A stretch of DNA of 42,061 bases from Methylocystaceae bacterium (GTDB lineage Bacteria; Pseudomonadota; Alphaproteobacteria; Rhizobiales; Beijerinckiaceae), in assembly GCA_900299115.1 (NCBI GenBank), contig OMIO01000069.1:1-42061 (forward strand), written 5' to 3'. Each line of letters starts with the position of its first letter. Position 1 is the stretch's first letter. Of the stretch, positions 1-7,982 are shown piece after piece. A program made the translations under genes and the position numbers. Under the pieces are notes generated by a model. That model ran no database searches and was not told the origin of the DNA. It saw only the letters and a list, made by a program, of their open reading frames with translations.

Positions 1-123
1 CCGAAATGGGTTGAACCGTCTTGCTTGGAAAAACTATCGGTCATTTGTTGCCTGTAGGAGGAGAAAGACCAAAGGGGTATAACCTCTCAGGGCACAGAAG
101 GCTATGGGCGGAAACTCACTATC

Positions 124-993
124 ATGCCGGAACTTCCAGAGGTAGAAACTGTCCGACGCGGCCTAGCGCCAGCCATGATCAACCGCCGCATCGCCCAGGT
201 AGAGTTAAGACGCAAGGATTTGCGCTTCCCCTTTCCACTACACTTTACGCGCAACCTTATCGGTCGAGAAATCTTAACGTTGAGGCGGCGCGCTAAATAT
301 TTGCTCGCGGATTTAGACGATGCCATGAGCCTAATTATGCACCTTGGCATGAGCGGCTCGTTTCGTATTGAAGAAGAAACACCTGGAAATTTTTTTCATG
401 CGCGCACTCGTCTTACTATGCATGATCATGTCACCTTCCATCTCTCTAATGGTCAAAGGATAATTTATAACGACCCAAGACGTTTTGGTTTTATGCTGCT
501 TATCCCCACGGCAGAAATTATGTTTCATCCCTATTTTTCTCATTTGGGCGTTGAGCCGCTTAGCGACCTTCTTAATGCGGAGTTCCTGGCGCGCGCCTTT
601 TATCATCGAAAAACATCCGTAAAATCATTGTTGCTAGATCAGCATTTAATCGCAGGAATTGGAAACATTTACGCCTGCGAGGCGCTTCATGAAGCTAGAA
701 TCTCGCCCTTAAGACAGGGGGGCGATTTGGTGACACAACAAGGAAAGCCCGCCGCAGCATTAATGCGCTTGCCAAAAACTATAAAAAATGTACTCGAAAA
801 GGCTATTTCCGCAGGAGGCTCTTCCTTGCGCGACCATCGACAAACAAATGGCGCTATGGGCTATTTTCAACATCAGTTTAAAGTCTATGGTCGAGAAAAT
901 GAATCCTGTTACACTTGCGGCAAGAACAAAAATATAAGCCGTTTCGTCCAATCCGGCCGCTCAACATTTTATTGTCCCGGATGTCAAAAGTAA
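124..993 (+). CDS. mutM: Formamidopyrimidine-DNA glycosylase (Fpg/MutM)
   Basis: Base-excision repair enzyme that removes oxidised purines such as 8-oxoguanine and then cleaves the DNA backbone. The 289-residue protein begins MPELPEVETVRRGL; in this family the mature N-terminal proline is the catalytic nucleophile and the next glutamate is essential. The conserved lysine of the AKYL motif is at residue 58. The C-terminal zinc finger is complete, with CX2C pairs at C262/C265 and C284/C287. Length is normal for the family. The start is fixed by the invariant MPELPE; only a weak GGGCGG-like ribosome site precedes it. The first 123 bases of the window hold a loose TTGAAC/TATCGG promoter-like pair at 11-40 and nothing else I can name. 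The ABC transporter pair follows after 39 bases. The assignment is secure. Confidence 0.97.
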   Translation: MPELPEVETVRRGLAPAMINRRIAQVELRRKDLRFPFPLHFTRNLIGREILTLRRRAKYLLADLDDAMSLIMHLGMSGSFRIEEETPGNFFHARTRLTMHDHVTFHLSNGQRIIYNDPRRFGFMLLIPTAEIMFHPYFSHLGVEPLSDLLNAEFLARAFYHRKTSVKSLLLDQHLIAGIGNIYACEALHEARISPLRQGGDLVTQQGKPAAALMRLPKTIKNVLEKAISAGGSSLRDHRQTNGAMGYFQHQFKVYGRENESCYTCGKNKNISRFVQSGRSTFYCPGCQK

Positions 994-1032
994 TGTCCTT
1001 GCGAGCGGGGAGCGCCACAGCGTAAATAGCCC

Positions 1033-1797
1033 ATGTCAATAGCCTCAACGGCCCCACTCTATGCGCTCTCTGTCCACAATCTAGCTAAAAGCTACCAACT
1101 GCGTAGGATTGTTGGTCCTCTCAATTTTTCTCTTAACGCCGGCTCAATCACAGGTCTCCTTGGCGGCAATGGCGCCGGCAAGACGACAACGATTGGAATG
1201 ATCATGGGACTTATTGAGCCAACAGAAGGGTCAATTCATGTATTAGGTTATGATATGGCCCTGGAGCGCCATCGCGCTCTTGAATATATGAACTTTGAAA
1301 GTCCCTACGTCGACTTGCCCTACCGGCTTACTGTTCGACAGAATCTAAGAATTTTCGGTCGTCTTTATAATGTTGAAGACTTAGAGGAAAAAATTGACTC
1401 CTTAGCGCAAGAGCTTGCATTAGAGCCCTTTCTCGATCGACCAACGGGAAAACTTTCAGCGGGACAAAAAACAAGAGCCTCAATTGCAAAATCCCTACTC
1501 AATGACCCAAAGTTACTTCTATTAGATGAGCCAACCGCCTCCCTTGACCCAGACACAGCAGACTGGGTGCGCACACGCCTTGAAGAACATCGACGCAAAC
1601 ATAATTGCGCTATTTTGCTAGCTTCTCACAATATGCGTGAAGTTGAGCGGCTGTGCGATCGCGTGTTGATGTTGAAATCAGGTCAATTAGTGGATGATGA
1701 CCAGCCCGCCAAGCTTATTGCGCGCTATGGACGGGCAAATCTTGAAGAAGTTTTTCTAGATATTGTACGTGGGCGCAGTTTGGCTGAAATGCTATGA
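1033..1797 (+). CDS. ABC-2 type exporter, ATP-binding subunit
   Basis: ATPase subunit that would power the membrane protein encoded next to it. In its 254 residues I see Walker A GGNGAGKT at about 44-51, the signature LSAGQ at 141-145, Walker B LLLLDEP at 161-167 and the switch histidine in SHN at 199. This is the layout of the CcmA/NatA/DrrA class of exporter ATPases. By position, the glutamine expected in the Q-loop is replaced by phenylalanine (F88 in EYMNFES); I cannot tell whether this matters or is a subfamily trait. The stop overlaps the permease start (ATGA at 1794-1797), so the two are translationally coupled. The substrate is unknown: antibiotic, lipid and polysaccharide exporters all share this architecture. 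It is not a canonical haem-exporter ccmA, because its partner does not look like CcmB. Confidence 0.9.
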   Translation: MSIASTAPLYALSVHNLAKSYQLRRIVGPLNFSLNAGSITGLLGGNGAGKTTTIGMIMGLIEPTEGSIHVLGYDMALERHRALEYMNFESPYVDLPYRLTVRQNLRIFGRLYNVEDLEEKIDSLAQELALEPFLDRPTGKLSAGQKTRASIAKSLLNDPKLLLLDEPTASLDPDTADWVRTRLEEHRRKHNCAILLASHNMREVERLCDRVLMLKSGQLVDDDQPAKLIARYGRANLEEVFLDIVRGRSLAEML

Positions 1798-2612
1798 ACT
1801 TTTCACTGCCAATTAAACGAATTAGCGCGATGGTCTTGCGCTATAGTTATCTTCTGCGCGCTTCTCGATTACGCATACTCGATATGATCTACTGGCCAGC
1901 GCTGCAATTACTAACCTGGGGATTTCTACAAACATACCTTGTTAGGGCTGGCGCGCTGAACGCGCCGGACGGCGGCGCACAGGCGGCGGGAACGCTTATT
2001 GGCGCCATTTTGCTTTGGGATATCATGTTGCGTGGCCAACAGGGTTTTTGTTTTTCATTCATTGAAGAAATGTGGTCACGCAACCTACCCAATATATTAA
2101 TGAGTCCCTTAAGACCGATCGAATTTATCGCCTCATTAATTATTATGAGCCTCATTCGCTTGATGATCGGCGTTATGCCTGTAACGCTATTGGCGATTAT
2201 TTTTTTTGGTTTTAATCTTTGGAGTCTGGGTGTTGCTTTTGGGGCCTTCTTTATTGTTTTAATCGTGTTTTCCTGGAGCATAGGCCTCTTCGTTTCTGGC
2301 CTATTGCTTCGACTTGGCGCGGGGGCAGAAAATCTGATTTGGTCATTGATGTTTTTGGTTCAACCTTTAGGCGCCGTTTATTATCCTGTAAGCGCGCTTC
2401 CATCATGGCTCCAGCCCATTTCCTGGATGTTGCCGCCCTCCTATGTGTTTGAAGGGTTGCGCGCCGCGCTAATCCACCATCAGATTAGATGGGACCTCTT
2501 GCTGCAAGGCTTTTTCCTTGATCTTATTTTTTTCTCTCTAGCCTTTTTCGTCTTTAATCGCCTGTTGAAAAGCGCGCGTCGCGCAGGCGTTCTATTACAA
2601 TCAGGGGAATGA
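1794..2612 (+). CDS. ABC-2 type exporter, membrane permease subunit
   Basis: A 272-residue inner-membrane protein with about six hydrophobic segments, of the ABC-2 permease type. The motif VQPLGAVYYPVSALPSWLQP, before the last two helices, is the conserved loop of this family. A charged N-terminal stretch (residues 1-30) probably docks to the ATPase. It overlaps the upstream ATPase gene by 4 bases and the downstream tlyA gene by 4 bases (ATGATG at 2609), so it sits inside one tightly coupled unit with two rRNA methyltransferases. The transported substrate cannot be read from the sequence. Confidence is high for the class and low for any specific role. Confidence 0.88.
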   Translation: MNFSLPIKRISAMVLRYSYLLRASRLRILDMIYWPALQLLTWGFLQTYLVRAGALNAPDGGAQAAGTLIGAILLWDIMLRGQQGFCFSFIEEMWSRNLPNILMSPLRPIEFIASLIIMSLIRLMIGVMPVTLLAIIFFGFNLWSLGVAFGAFFIVLIVFSWSIGLFVSGLLLRLGAGAENLIWSLMFLVQPLGAVYYPVSALPSWLQPISWMLPPSYVFEGLRAALIHHQIRWDLLLQGFFLDLIFFSLAFFVFNRLLKSARRAGVLLQSGE

Positions 2613-3343
2613 TGAAAAAGCGCCAGCGCGCTGATATCGCCTTACACGAACAAGGTTATTTCGAAAGCCGCGCTAAAGCGCGCGCCGCCATCGAAGCTGG
2701 GTGCGTTATGATCAATGGATCACTTATCACAAAACCCTCACACCCGATCGCCCTAGAAGATCAGATAATCGCTCAAGCGCCTTTCCCATGGGTGTCTCGC
2801 GGCGGCGTTAAGCTTGCCTATGCGCTCTCACATTTTGACATCGATACTAAAGATCATTTCTGCCTTGATGTCGGCGCATCGACTGGTGGATTTACAGATG
2901 TGCTCTTGTTTAATGGCGCTCAGCATGTTGTTTGCGTGGATGTTGGCCAAAATCAGCTGCACGAGAAACTCCGACGAGATCCGCGCATCACATCATTAGA
3001 ATCACAAGATATACGCAGCTTAATGGCGGAGCGCTTGTTAAAAAAACCAACGCGTATCGTAATCGACGCAAGCTTTATTTCCTTATCGCTTATTTTACCC
3101 CACATCGATCGACTAGCAGCCGAACAATGCGAGCTCATTGCTTTAATAAAACCCCAATATGAGGCCGGCGCCGCCGCGAATAAGAAAGGCATTGTGCGCG
3201 AAATAATCGTTCACAACGAAGTCTGCTTAAAAATTAAAGCTGAAATTGAAAATCTTAATTGGCGCGTTCGAGGATTAGTTGAATCCCCAATCACAGGCGG
3301 TAGCGGCAATCACGAATATTTAATCTATGCGAGCCGCTTATGA
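2609..3343 (+). CDS. tlyA: TlyA family rRNA 2'-O-methyltransferase
   Basis: Predicted ribosomal-RNA cytidine 2'-O-methyltransferase; in the family the targets are C1409 of 16S and/or C1920 of 23S rRNA. The 244 residues begin with an S4 RNA-binding domain (about 1-62, containing ARAAIEAGCVMING), followed by an FtsJ-like Rossmann fold. The SAM-binding motif DVGASTGGFTDVLL lies at about 87-100, and the segment ending ALIKPQYEAG carries the catalytic lysine region. Older annotations call such proteins haemolysins. The length is close to other TlyA proteins, which run to about 245-270 residues. Both ends overlap neighbours by 4 bases. The start is set by the coupling and by the MKKRQRADIAL motif typical of the family. 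Confidence 0.93.
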   Translation: MMKKRQRADIALHEQGYFESRAKARAAIEAGCVMINGSLITKPSHPIALEDQIIAQAPFPWVSRGGVKLAYALSHFDIDTKDHFCLDVGASTGGFTDVLLFNGAQHVVCVDVGQNQLHEKLRRDPRITSLESQDIRSLMAERLLKKPTRIVIDASFISLSLILPHIDRLAAEQCELIALIKPQYEAGAAANKKGIVREIIVHNEVCLKIKAEIENLNWRVRGLVESPITGGSGNHEYLIYASRL

Positions 3344-4602
3344 AAACACTTAAAATTGATCATATGAGCCCTCGCGGGGAGGGTGTTGCGATTGAATGTG
3401 GCGAAAAAATCTTTGTTCCTTTTGCTCTCACCGGTGAAACTGTCTCAGTACGCATCGAAGGTCATTATGCTGAACTCATCGACATCCTGGCGCCATCGCC
3501 CCAACGCGTCCAAGCCATTTGTCGTTTTTATGGACAATGCGGCGGATGCGCCGTCCAGACGCTAACAGATGGCGCCTATGCGGCATGGAAAATAAGTCTT
3601 CTTGAAAATGCAGCGCAGCGCGAGGGCTTAAATTTAAAAATTTTACCAATGATCAATGCTCAAGGCTCTGGACGGCGTCGGGTTGCCTTGCATGCGCGTA
3701 TGTCAAACGGCATTGCTCGGGTTGGCTTCATGGCGTCGCGCTCGCATCGTCTTGTTGAAATTAATCATTGCCCCTTACTTGTTGCGGAACTGAAACCTGC
3801 TCTAAAGGCCGCACAGGATTTATCCCAAATCCTGGCGTCACGAGAAAAGCCTCTCGATCTCGCTGTCACGGCTACCCCCGAAGGAATGGATATTGACATC
3901 CGGGGAGCTGGAGATCTCGCATCACATGAAACCAATGCGCTGGTTAAAACCGCACAGGCGCATCGTCTTGCGCGCTTAACAAATCATGGCCGCCTCGTAA
4001 CGCTGACCCAGACCCCCTGGATTGATATTGAAGGAACGCGCACCCCCTTGCCGCCAGGCGTCTTTCTTCAAGCAACACAGACTGGCGAAGAAATAATCGC
4101 CTTGAAGATCAAGGAAGCGCTAAAAAAATCAAAAACGGTCGCGGATCTTTTTTGTGGCATCGGCGCATTTTCACTCCGAATCGCGCACTACGCCCGTGTT
4201 GCAGCCTATGACAATAACCCTTTAGCGATAGACGCTCTATGCGCAGCAACCCGGCAAACAGCCGGGCTTAAACCTCTTCAAGCAGAAACCCGCGATCTAT
4301 TTAATCGTCCCCTCACCCCTCAAGAACTCGTCCCCTTCGACACGGTGGTCTTTGATCCGCCAAGAGCCGGCGCACTCGCGCAAGCAAAATGTCTGGCCCG
4401 CTCAAATGTTAAAACAATCGCCGCGGTTTCTTGCAATGCACAAAGTTTCTGCCGCGACGCCGCAATTTTAATCGCAGGGGGATATTCCATGAGCGCGATA
4501 ACGCCCATTGACCAGTTTATGTATTCCTCGCATCTCGAATTGATCGCCATTTTTACCCGTCGATCAGACCAACCGCAGGACAAACGGCGCCTGCTTGGCT
4601 AA
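3340..4602 (+). CDS. RlmD/RumA-type rRNA (uracil-C5)-methyltransferase
   Basis: SAM-dependent RNA m5U methyltransferase of the TrmA/RlmD family, predicted to modify 23S rRNA. An N-terminal TRAM domain (about 1-58) is followed by an iron-sulfur cluster motif, CRFYGQCGGCAVQ, near residue 62. The SAM site is VADLFCGIGAFSLRIA and the FDPPRAG motif follows. The catalytic cysteine is C365 in VSCNAQSF. Length is 420 residues, in the normal range. It overlaps tlyA by 4 bases and is the last gene of the coupled group. I leave the gene symbol empty because RlmC, RlmD and RlmCD specificity cannot be separated by eye. Confidence 0.92.
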   Translation: MKTLKIDHMSPRGEGVAIECGEKIFVPFALTGETVSVRIEGHYAELIDILAPSPQRVQAICRFYGQCGGCAVQTLTDGAYAAWKISLLENAAQREGLNLKILPMINAQGSGRRRVALHARMSNGIARVGFMASRSHRLVEINHCPLLVAELKPALKAAQDLSQILASREKPLDLAVTATPEGMDIDIRGAGDLASHETNALVKTAQAHRLARLTNHGRLVTLTQTPWIDIEGTRTPLPPGVFLQATQTGEEIIALKIKEALKKSKTVADLFCGIGAFSLRIAHYARVAAYDNNPLAIDALCAATRQTAGLKPLQAETRDLFNRPLTPQELVPFDTVVFDPPRAGALAQAKCLARSNVKTIAAVSCNAQSFCRDAAILIAGGYSMSAITPIDQFMYSSHLELIAIFTRRSDQPQDKRRLLG

Positions 4603-4802
4603 ATATATCCGTCTTTTGGCTAATAATTGCGCGCAAAGGGGCAATTACTGTGTGGAATATGACACATGCGGATTTTTAAGTTTCGGCATTTCCAAGCCTG
4701 CCGCTAAGCCAGTTGCTCAAGAATAAAAACCGGCATAGGATTTGAATATAGTCCGGCATATTCGGAAAACATACTGTTTCCGTTAACTGGAAGGAGATAG
4801 AC
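4603..4802. other. Intergenic stretch upstream of the small ORF
   Basis: The 4603-4981 gap contains the 39-residue ORF at 4803-4922. Before it there is a 7-bp inverted repeat, TAATTGC/GCAATTA, at about 4624-4647 with no T-run, so it is not a convincing terminator. I found no clear promoter box or RNA gene. Confidence 0.3.
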
Positions 4803-4922
4803 ATGATGACTGCGCTTATCGCCGCAACATTGTGCAGTGTCGTCCTCATGAGCGCGCCTGTCGCCAAGCGCTCTTATGTCTACGCCCGCAAAAGAGACGC
4901 CTCAAAGCGGTCACGTCGGTAG
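4803..4922 (+). CDS. Small ORF, 39 residues, hydrophobic N-terminus and basic tail
   Basis: I do not recognise a family. The ORF is preceded by a near-ideal Shine-Dalgarno, AAGGAG at 4791-4796, six bases before the ATG. That argues that it is translated. Residues 1-20 (MMTALIAATLCSVVLMSAPV) form a hydrophobic segment like a signal peptide or a single membrane helix; the remaining 19 residues are rich in Lys and Arg and end in KRSRR. It stands alone between the rRNA methyltransferase and the flavoprotein gene. It could be a small secreted or membrane basic peptide of a kind common in this order. The evidence is start context and composition only. Confidence 0.55.
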   Translation: MMTALIAATLCSVVLMSAPVAKRSYVYARKRDASKRSRR

Positions 4923-4981
4923 ATTATAATATGAGGGCGTAACTTCTGACTGTTTTAACGGATCGGTTTGCCGCGCCCCAA

Positions 4982-6376
4982 TTGCTTGAACGCCTCAGCG
5001 CTATTGTTGGAAGCAGCGCTGTAAAAACGGCTAGCGATATTACAATCTCCTATTCAACAGAGCCCCGCGGCTTATTCTTTGGCGTTCCCCTTTGTGTGGT
5101 TGAACCAAAATCAAGCGGAGAATTATGCGCTGTTTTAGCTCTCTGCTCAAAAAACAGCGTTGAAGTTGTGCCGCAAGGCGGCAATACGGGATTAGTTGGC
5201 GGCCAAACGCCGAACAATACGGGTCAGCAGATTATTCTCTCGCTCCGTCGCTTGAATCAAGCTCGAGAAATCGATCCAATATCCAATACGATGACGCTTG
5301 AAGCAGGCGTGACATTGCATGAGGCGCAACAATTTGCGCTCTCTGTAGAAAGATACTTTCCTCTTTCCATGGCTTCTGAAGGGAGCTGTACAATTGGCGG
5401 AAATCTTGCGACAAATGCAGGCGGCGTCCATGTGCTCGCCTATGGTCCCGCCCGCGACCTGACCTTGGGCCTCGAAGTTGCGCTTGCTGACGGCAGGCTT
5501 TTGACGACTCTGAGCAAATTACGGAAAGATAATACAGGATATGATCTCACCCGCTTGTTCATAGGCTCTGAAGGCACGCTTGGCGTAATCACCGCAGCAA
5601 CCTTGAAATTATTTCCTCAACCGCACGCTCGAGAAATCGCCTTTGTGGGACTAGAAAGCCCGACGCAGGCGCTTCATCTTCTTAATTTTGTCAAAGCGGG
5701 CGCTGGAAGCGCGCTTCAAGCTTTTGAATTAATTCCAAGCTTAGCGCTGAAACTTGTCTTAACTCATATTCCAAATACGCGAGATCCTTTTTCAAAATCT
5801 CATCCTTGGTATGCGCTCATTGAGATTGCCTCGAATGCGGAAAATGACCCATACGCCCTGTTAACGCAATTACTCTCTGCGGCAATCACACAAAAATTCG
5901 CGCGGGATGCAATTATCGCCACATCCCTCGATCAAGCACGCGCGCTCTGGAACTTAAGAGAATATATTTCTGAGGCGCAAAAACGCGAAGGCGGCTCAAT
6001 AAAACATGATATATCCGTGCCAATTGATCGCATTCCAGATTTTATCGATCAAGCAGGACAATTAATTCAGGAAAACTTTCCTCAAGCCCGCCCTGTGCCT
6101 TTTGGTCATATGGGCGATGGGAATCTTCACTACAATATTTCTCAGCCAATTGGCGCTGATAAAGCGCAATTCCTTGCCCATTGGGGGCATATGAATGAAA
6201 TCATTCATAAACTGACCCAAGATTTTGGCGGATCAATCTCAGCGGAACACGGCATTGGTCAACTTAAGCGCCACTTACTTACACAAGTAAAAGATCCGGT
6301 TGCCTTAGACATCATGCGCAATCTAAAAACAATGCTCGATCCTATTGGCATTTTAAACCCAGGAAAAGTTATTTAG
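4982..6376 (+). CDS. FAD-linked oxidase, D-2-hydroxyglutarate/D-lactate dehydrogenase type
   Basis: Flavoprotein that would oxidise a D-2-hydroxy acid (D-2-hydroxyglutarate, D-lactate or similar). An FAD-binding_4 domain (about 30-215) carries PQGGNTGLVGGQTP, SMASEGSCTIGGNLATNAGG and FIGSEGTLGVIT. The C-terminal FAD-oxidase domain carries the metal-site motif HMGDGNLHYNI and the final SAEHGIGQLKR. Length is 464 residues from this start. The start is uncertain: the frame has no ATG after the TAA at 4940-4942. This TTG is one option; a CTG at 4946, about 8 bases after a GAGGG, is another and would add residues (TDRFAAPQ) that look like genuine N-terminal sequence. No operon partner is evident. 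Confidence 0.88.
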   Translation: MLERLSAIVGSSAVKTASDITISYSTEPRGLFFGVPLCVVEPKSSGELCAVLALCSKNSVEVVPQGGNTGLVGGQTPNNTGQQIILSLRRLNQAREIDPISNTMTLEAGVTLHEAQQFALSVERYFPLSMASEGSCTIGGNLATNAGGVHVLAYGPARDLTLGLEVALADGRLLTTLSKLRKDNTGYDLTRLFIGSEGTLGVITAATLKLFPQPHAREIAFVGLESPTQALHLLNFVKAGAGSALQAFELIPSLALKLVLTHIPNTRDPFSKSHPWYALIEIASNAENDPYALLTQLLSAAITQKFARDAIIATSLDQARALWNLREYISEAQKREGGSIKHDISVPIDRIPDFIDQAGQLIQENFPQARPVPFGHMGDGNLHYNISQPIGADKAQFLAHWGHMNEIIHKLTQDFGGSISAEHGIGQLKRHLLTQVKDPVALDIMRNLKTMLDPIGILNPGKVI

Positions 6377-6437
6377 CCCAGCTGCAGTTCGGCAGGATGA
6401 TTTGCTTTTGGATCATTCGCACCCAATAAACTGCTCC

Positions 6438-7196
6438 TTATCGCCGCGCTAACTCTTTTCCCCTTAAAAAAGCCTCAAGGCGCGCCCGAGTTGAAGGAGT
6501 TTTTAGCGCCAATACAAATAATTCAGCCTCTTTGTCGATTTGCGCCAATAATTTTTCTGGCTCTCCACGCATCAAGCGTCGCGCTGCATCAAGCGCAAAA
6601 GGATCTTTTTCAGCCAGCCTCAAACCCGCCTCTATCGCCATTGCTTTAACGCCATCCAAAGTTGTCACAGCATTAATAAGACCCATCTCTAAAGCTTGCT
6701 GAGCGGAAAACGCCTCTCCTAAGAGTAAAGCTTGAGCGGCGCGCGCCATGCCTAAACGCATTGGGGCTAGAAGAGTTACGCCAGCCTCCGGAACCAATCC
6801 CAAATTGATAAAAGGCATTGAAAAAATCGCCTCTGAACTCGCAAAAATGAGATCGCAATGAAAAAGCATACTTGTCCCAACGCCAATTGCGCAGCCTGTA
6901 ACTGCCGCCACCACTGGTTTTGGAAAACGAGCAAGCGCCCGCACAAAGGTAAGCGCGGGGAAAGTTTCGGGACTTTCTAAAAAGTTTAAAAAATCGCCTA
7001 AATCATTCCCCGCAGTGAAATTGCCTCCCGCGCCACTCAAAACAACGACTCGGATCGAGGGGTCCTGCTCACCCGCAACCAGAGCATCAATAAGGGCTTG
7101 ATACATCTCTTTATTCAACGCATTTTTTTTACTGGGTCGATCTAAGACAACGCTTAAGACCCCCTCAATGCGATCTAATCGGACACAAGGCTGCAT
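6438..7196 (-). CDS. Enoyl-CoA hydratase/isomerase family protein
   Basis: Crotonase-fold enzyme acting on acyl-CoA, probably in fatty-acid or branched-chain acid breakdown. The 252 residues show the N-terminal LDRPSKKNALN motif, the oxyanion-hole segment GNFTAGNDLGDF and the second crotonase block GCAIGVGTSMLFHCDLIFAS, followed by NLGLVPEAG. The PEAG position carries the glutamate expected in hydratases and some isomerases. Reaction specificity cannot be fixed by eye. It stands alone on the minus strand, downstream of the hairpin terminator at 7274-7297, which should isolate it from the FKBP transcript. No acyl-CoA ligase or dehydrogenase lies nearby. Confidence 0.9.
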   Translation of the reverse strand: MQPCVRLDRIEGVLSVVLDRPSKKNALNKEMYQALIDALVAGEQDPSIRVVVLSGAGGNFTAGNDLGDFLNFLESPETFPALTFVRALARFPKPVVAAVTGCAIGVGTSMLFHCDLIFASSEAIFSMPFINLGLVPEAGVTLLAPMRLGMARAAQALLLGEAFSAQQALEMGLINAVTTLDGVKAMAIEAGLRLAEKDPFALDAARRLMRGEPEKLLAQIDKEAELFVLALKTPSTRARLEAFLRGKELARR

Positions 7197-7265
7197 CGAT
7201 CAACTCTCAAGAGCGTCATCGCTTCGTGAAACAGCCGTTCGCCAATTCATCATAAACTCGGCCTA

Positions 7266-7327
7266 GAAAAGAAAACGCCCGGGAAAACCCGGGCGTTAAA
7301 GTTTGACCTATACACAAGTTTGGACGG
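7266..7327 (-). ncRNA. Candidate stress-sigma-dependent small RNA, about 60 nt
   Basis: Between the enoyl-CoA hydratase and FKBP genes there is a complete promoter-to-terminator unit with no ORF. An EcfG-type promoter (7334-7358, minus strand) is followed about 7 bases later by a probable start near 7327 and by a strong terminator at 7274-7297. The predicted RNA has a C-rich 5' end (CCCGTCC), an unpaired A/U-rich middle and a GC-rich terminator hairpin. C-rich single-stranded stretches are a common way for bacterial sRNAs to pair with Shine-Dalgarno sequences. The layout is seen in the sequence; transcription and function are inferred. The Caulobacter GsrN RNA is a known example of a stress-sigma-controlled sRNA, but I claim no homology. 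Confidence 0.5.
7274..7297 (-). terminator. Rho-independent terminator (minus strand)
   Basis: Perfect 10-bp stem AACGCCCGGG/CCCGGGCGTT with a 4-base loop. Read on the minus strand it is followed by TTCTTTTC. It would end the candidate sRNA and any read-through from the FKBP gene. Confidence 0.85.
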
Positions 7328-7333
7328 GGGGAT

Positions 7334-7358
7334 AACGTCGGAGGGGACGATTGGTTCC
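7334..7358 (-). promoter_or_regulatory. EcfG-type general stress sigma factor promoter
   Basis: On the minus strand the sequence reads GGAAC, 16 bases, then CGTT. This is an exact match to the alphaproteobacterial EcfG/RpoE2/SigT consensus (GGAAC-N16/17-CGTT). I found no other exact match in the intergenic parts of the window. It points at the short terminator-bounded segment just downstream, not directly at a protein gene. Confidence 0.65.
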
Positions 7359-7499
7359 GTAAAGAAACGAAAATTTCAAAGAATTCTTCGCTAAATTTGC
7401 TGAACCCGATCAAATAAAATCCCTATTTTTATCTAAAATATTGAATATATTGATAAAAAACCTACCGCCCCGACTCCCCGCGCCCGTAAATAAAGTCAT

Positions 7500-7952
7500 T
7501 TATTTCACATCAAGCAATTCGACATCGAATATCAACGTTGAATTAGGAGGGATTGACGCCCCCGCTCCAGCAGCTCCGTAACCGAGTTGAGGCGGAATGA
7601 TCAGCGTGCGCTTTCCGCCCACTTTCATAGTCTCGATTCCCTCATCCCAACCTGGGATGACCTTGCCTTGGCCGATGGCGAATTCAAAAGGCTCCCCGCG
7701 ATCGCGCGAGCTGTCAAATTTCTTTCCCTTTGCGCCATTAATATATAGCCAGCCCGTGTAATGCATGACGCAGGTCTGTCCGATTTTTGGCGATACGCCA
7801 GAGCCGATTTTATTATCAATGATCTTTAACCCAGAAGCCGTTAACGTTACCTCTGACGCCGCCTGAGCCATTGGGAGCGTCATGACGCCAGCAGAGAGTG
7901 AAGAAAGGAGTGCAATTATTCCCCAAGTGGCAAACTTCGAATAGATCCGCAT
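7500..7952 (-). CDS. FKBP-type peptidyl-prolyl cis-trans isomerase, exported
   Basis: Protein-folding catalyst that would act in the periplasm. Of 150 residues, about 1-31 form a signal peptide ending MAQAAS. The remainder is a single FKBP domain with the expected motifs: MHYTGWL, KFDSSRDRGEPFEF, VIPGWDEGIETMKVGGKR and the final PPNSTLIFDVELLDV. The start is well supported by GGAGGT seven bases upstream of the ATG. It lies 30 bases downstream of the PfkB kinase gene on the same strand and may be co-transcribed with it. A 200-base non-coding tail with the candidate sRNA follows. Confidence 0.95.
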   Translation of the reverse strand: MRIYSKFATWGIIALLSSLSAGVMTLPMAQAASEVTLTASGLKIIDNKIGSGVSPKIGQTCVMHYTGWLYINGAKGKKFDSSRDRGEPFEFAIGQGKVIPGWDEGIETMKVGGKRTLIIPPQLGYGAAGAGASIPPNSTLIFDVELLDVK

Positions 7953-7982
7953 TTAGTACCTCCATGCTTTAAAAATCTCACA

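Noticed and set aside
7216-7413. 65-residue minus-strand frame before the enoyl-CoA hydratase
   Set aside because: It runs straight through the terminator and promoter signals, which explain the region better.
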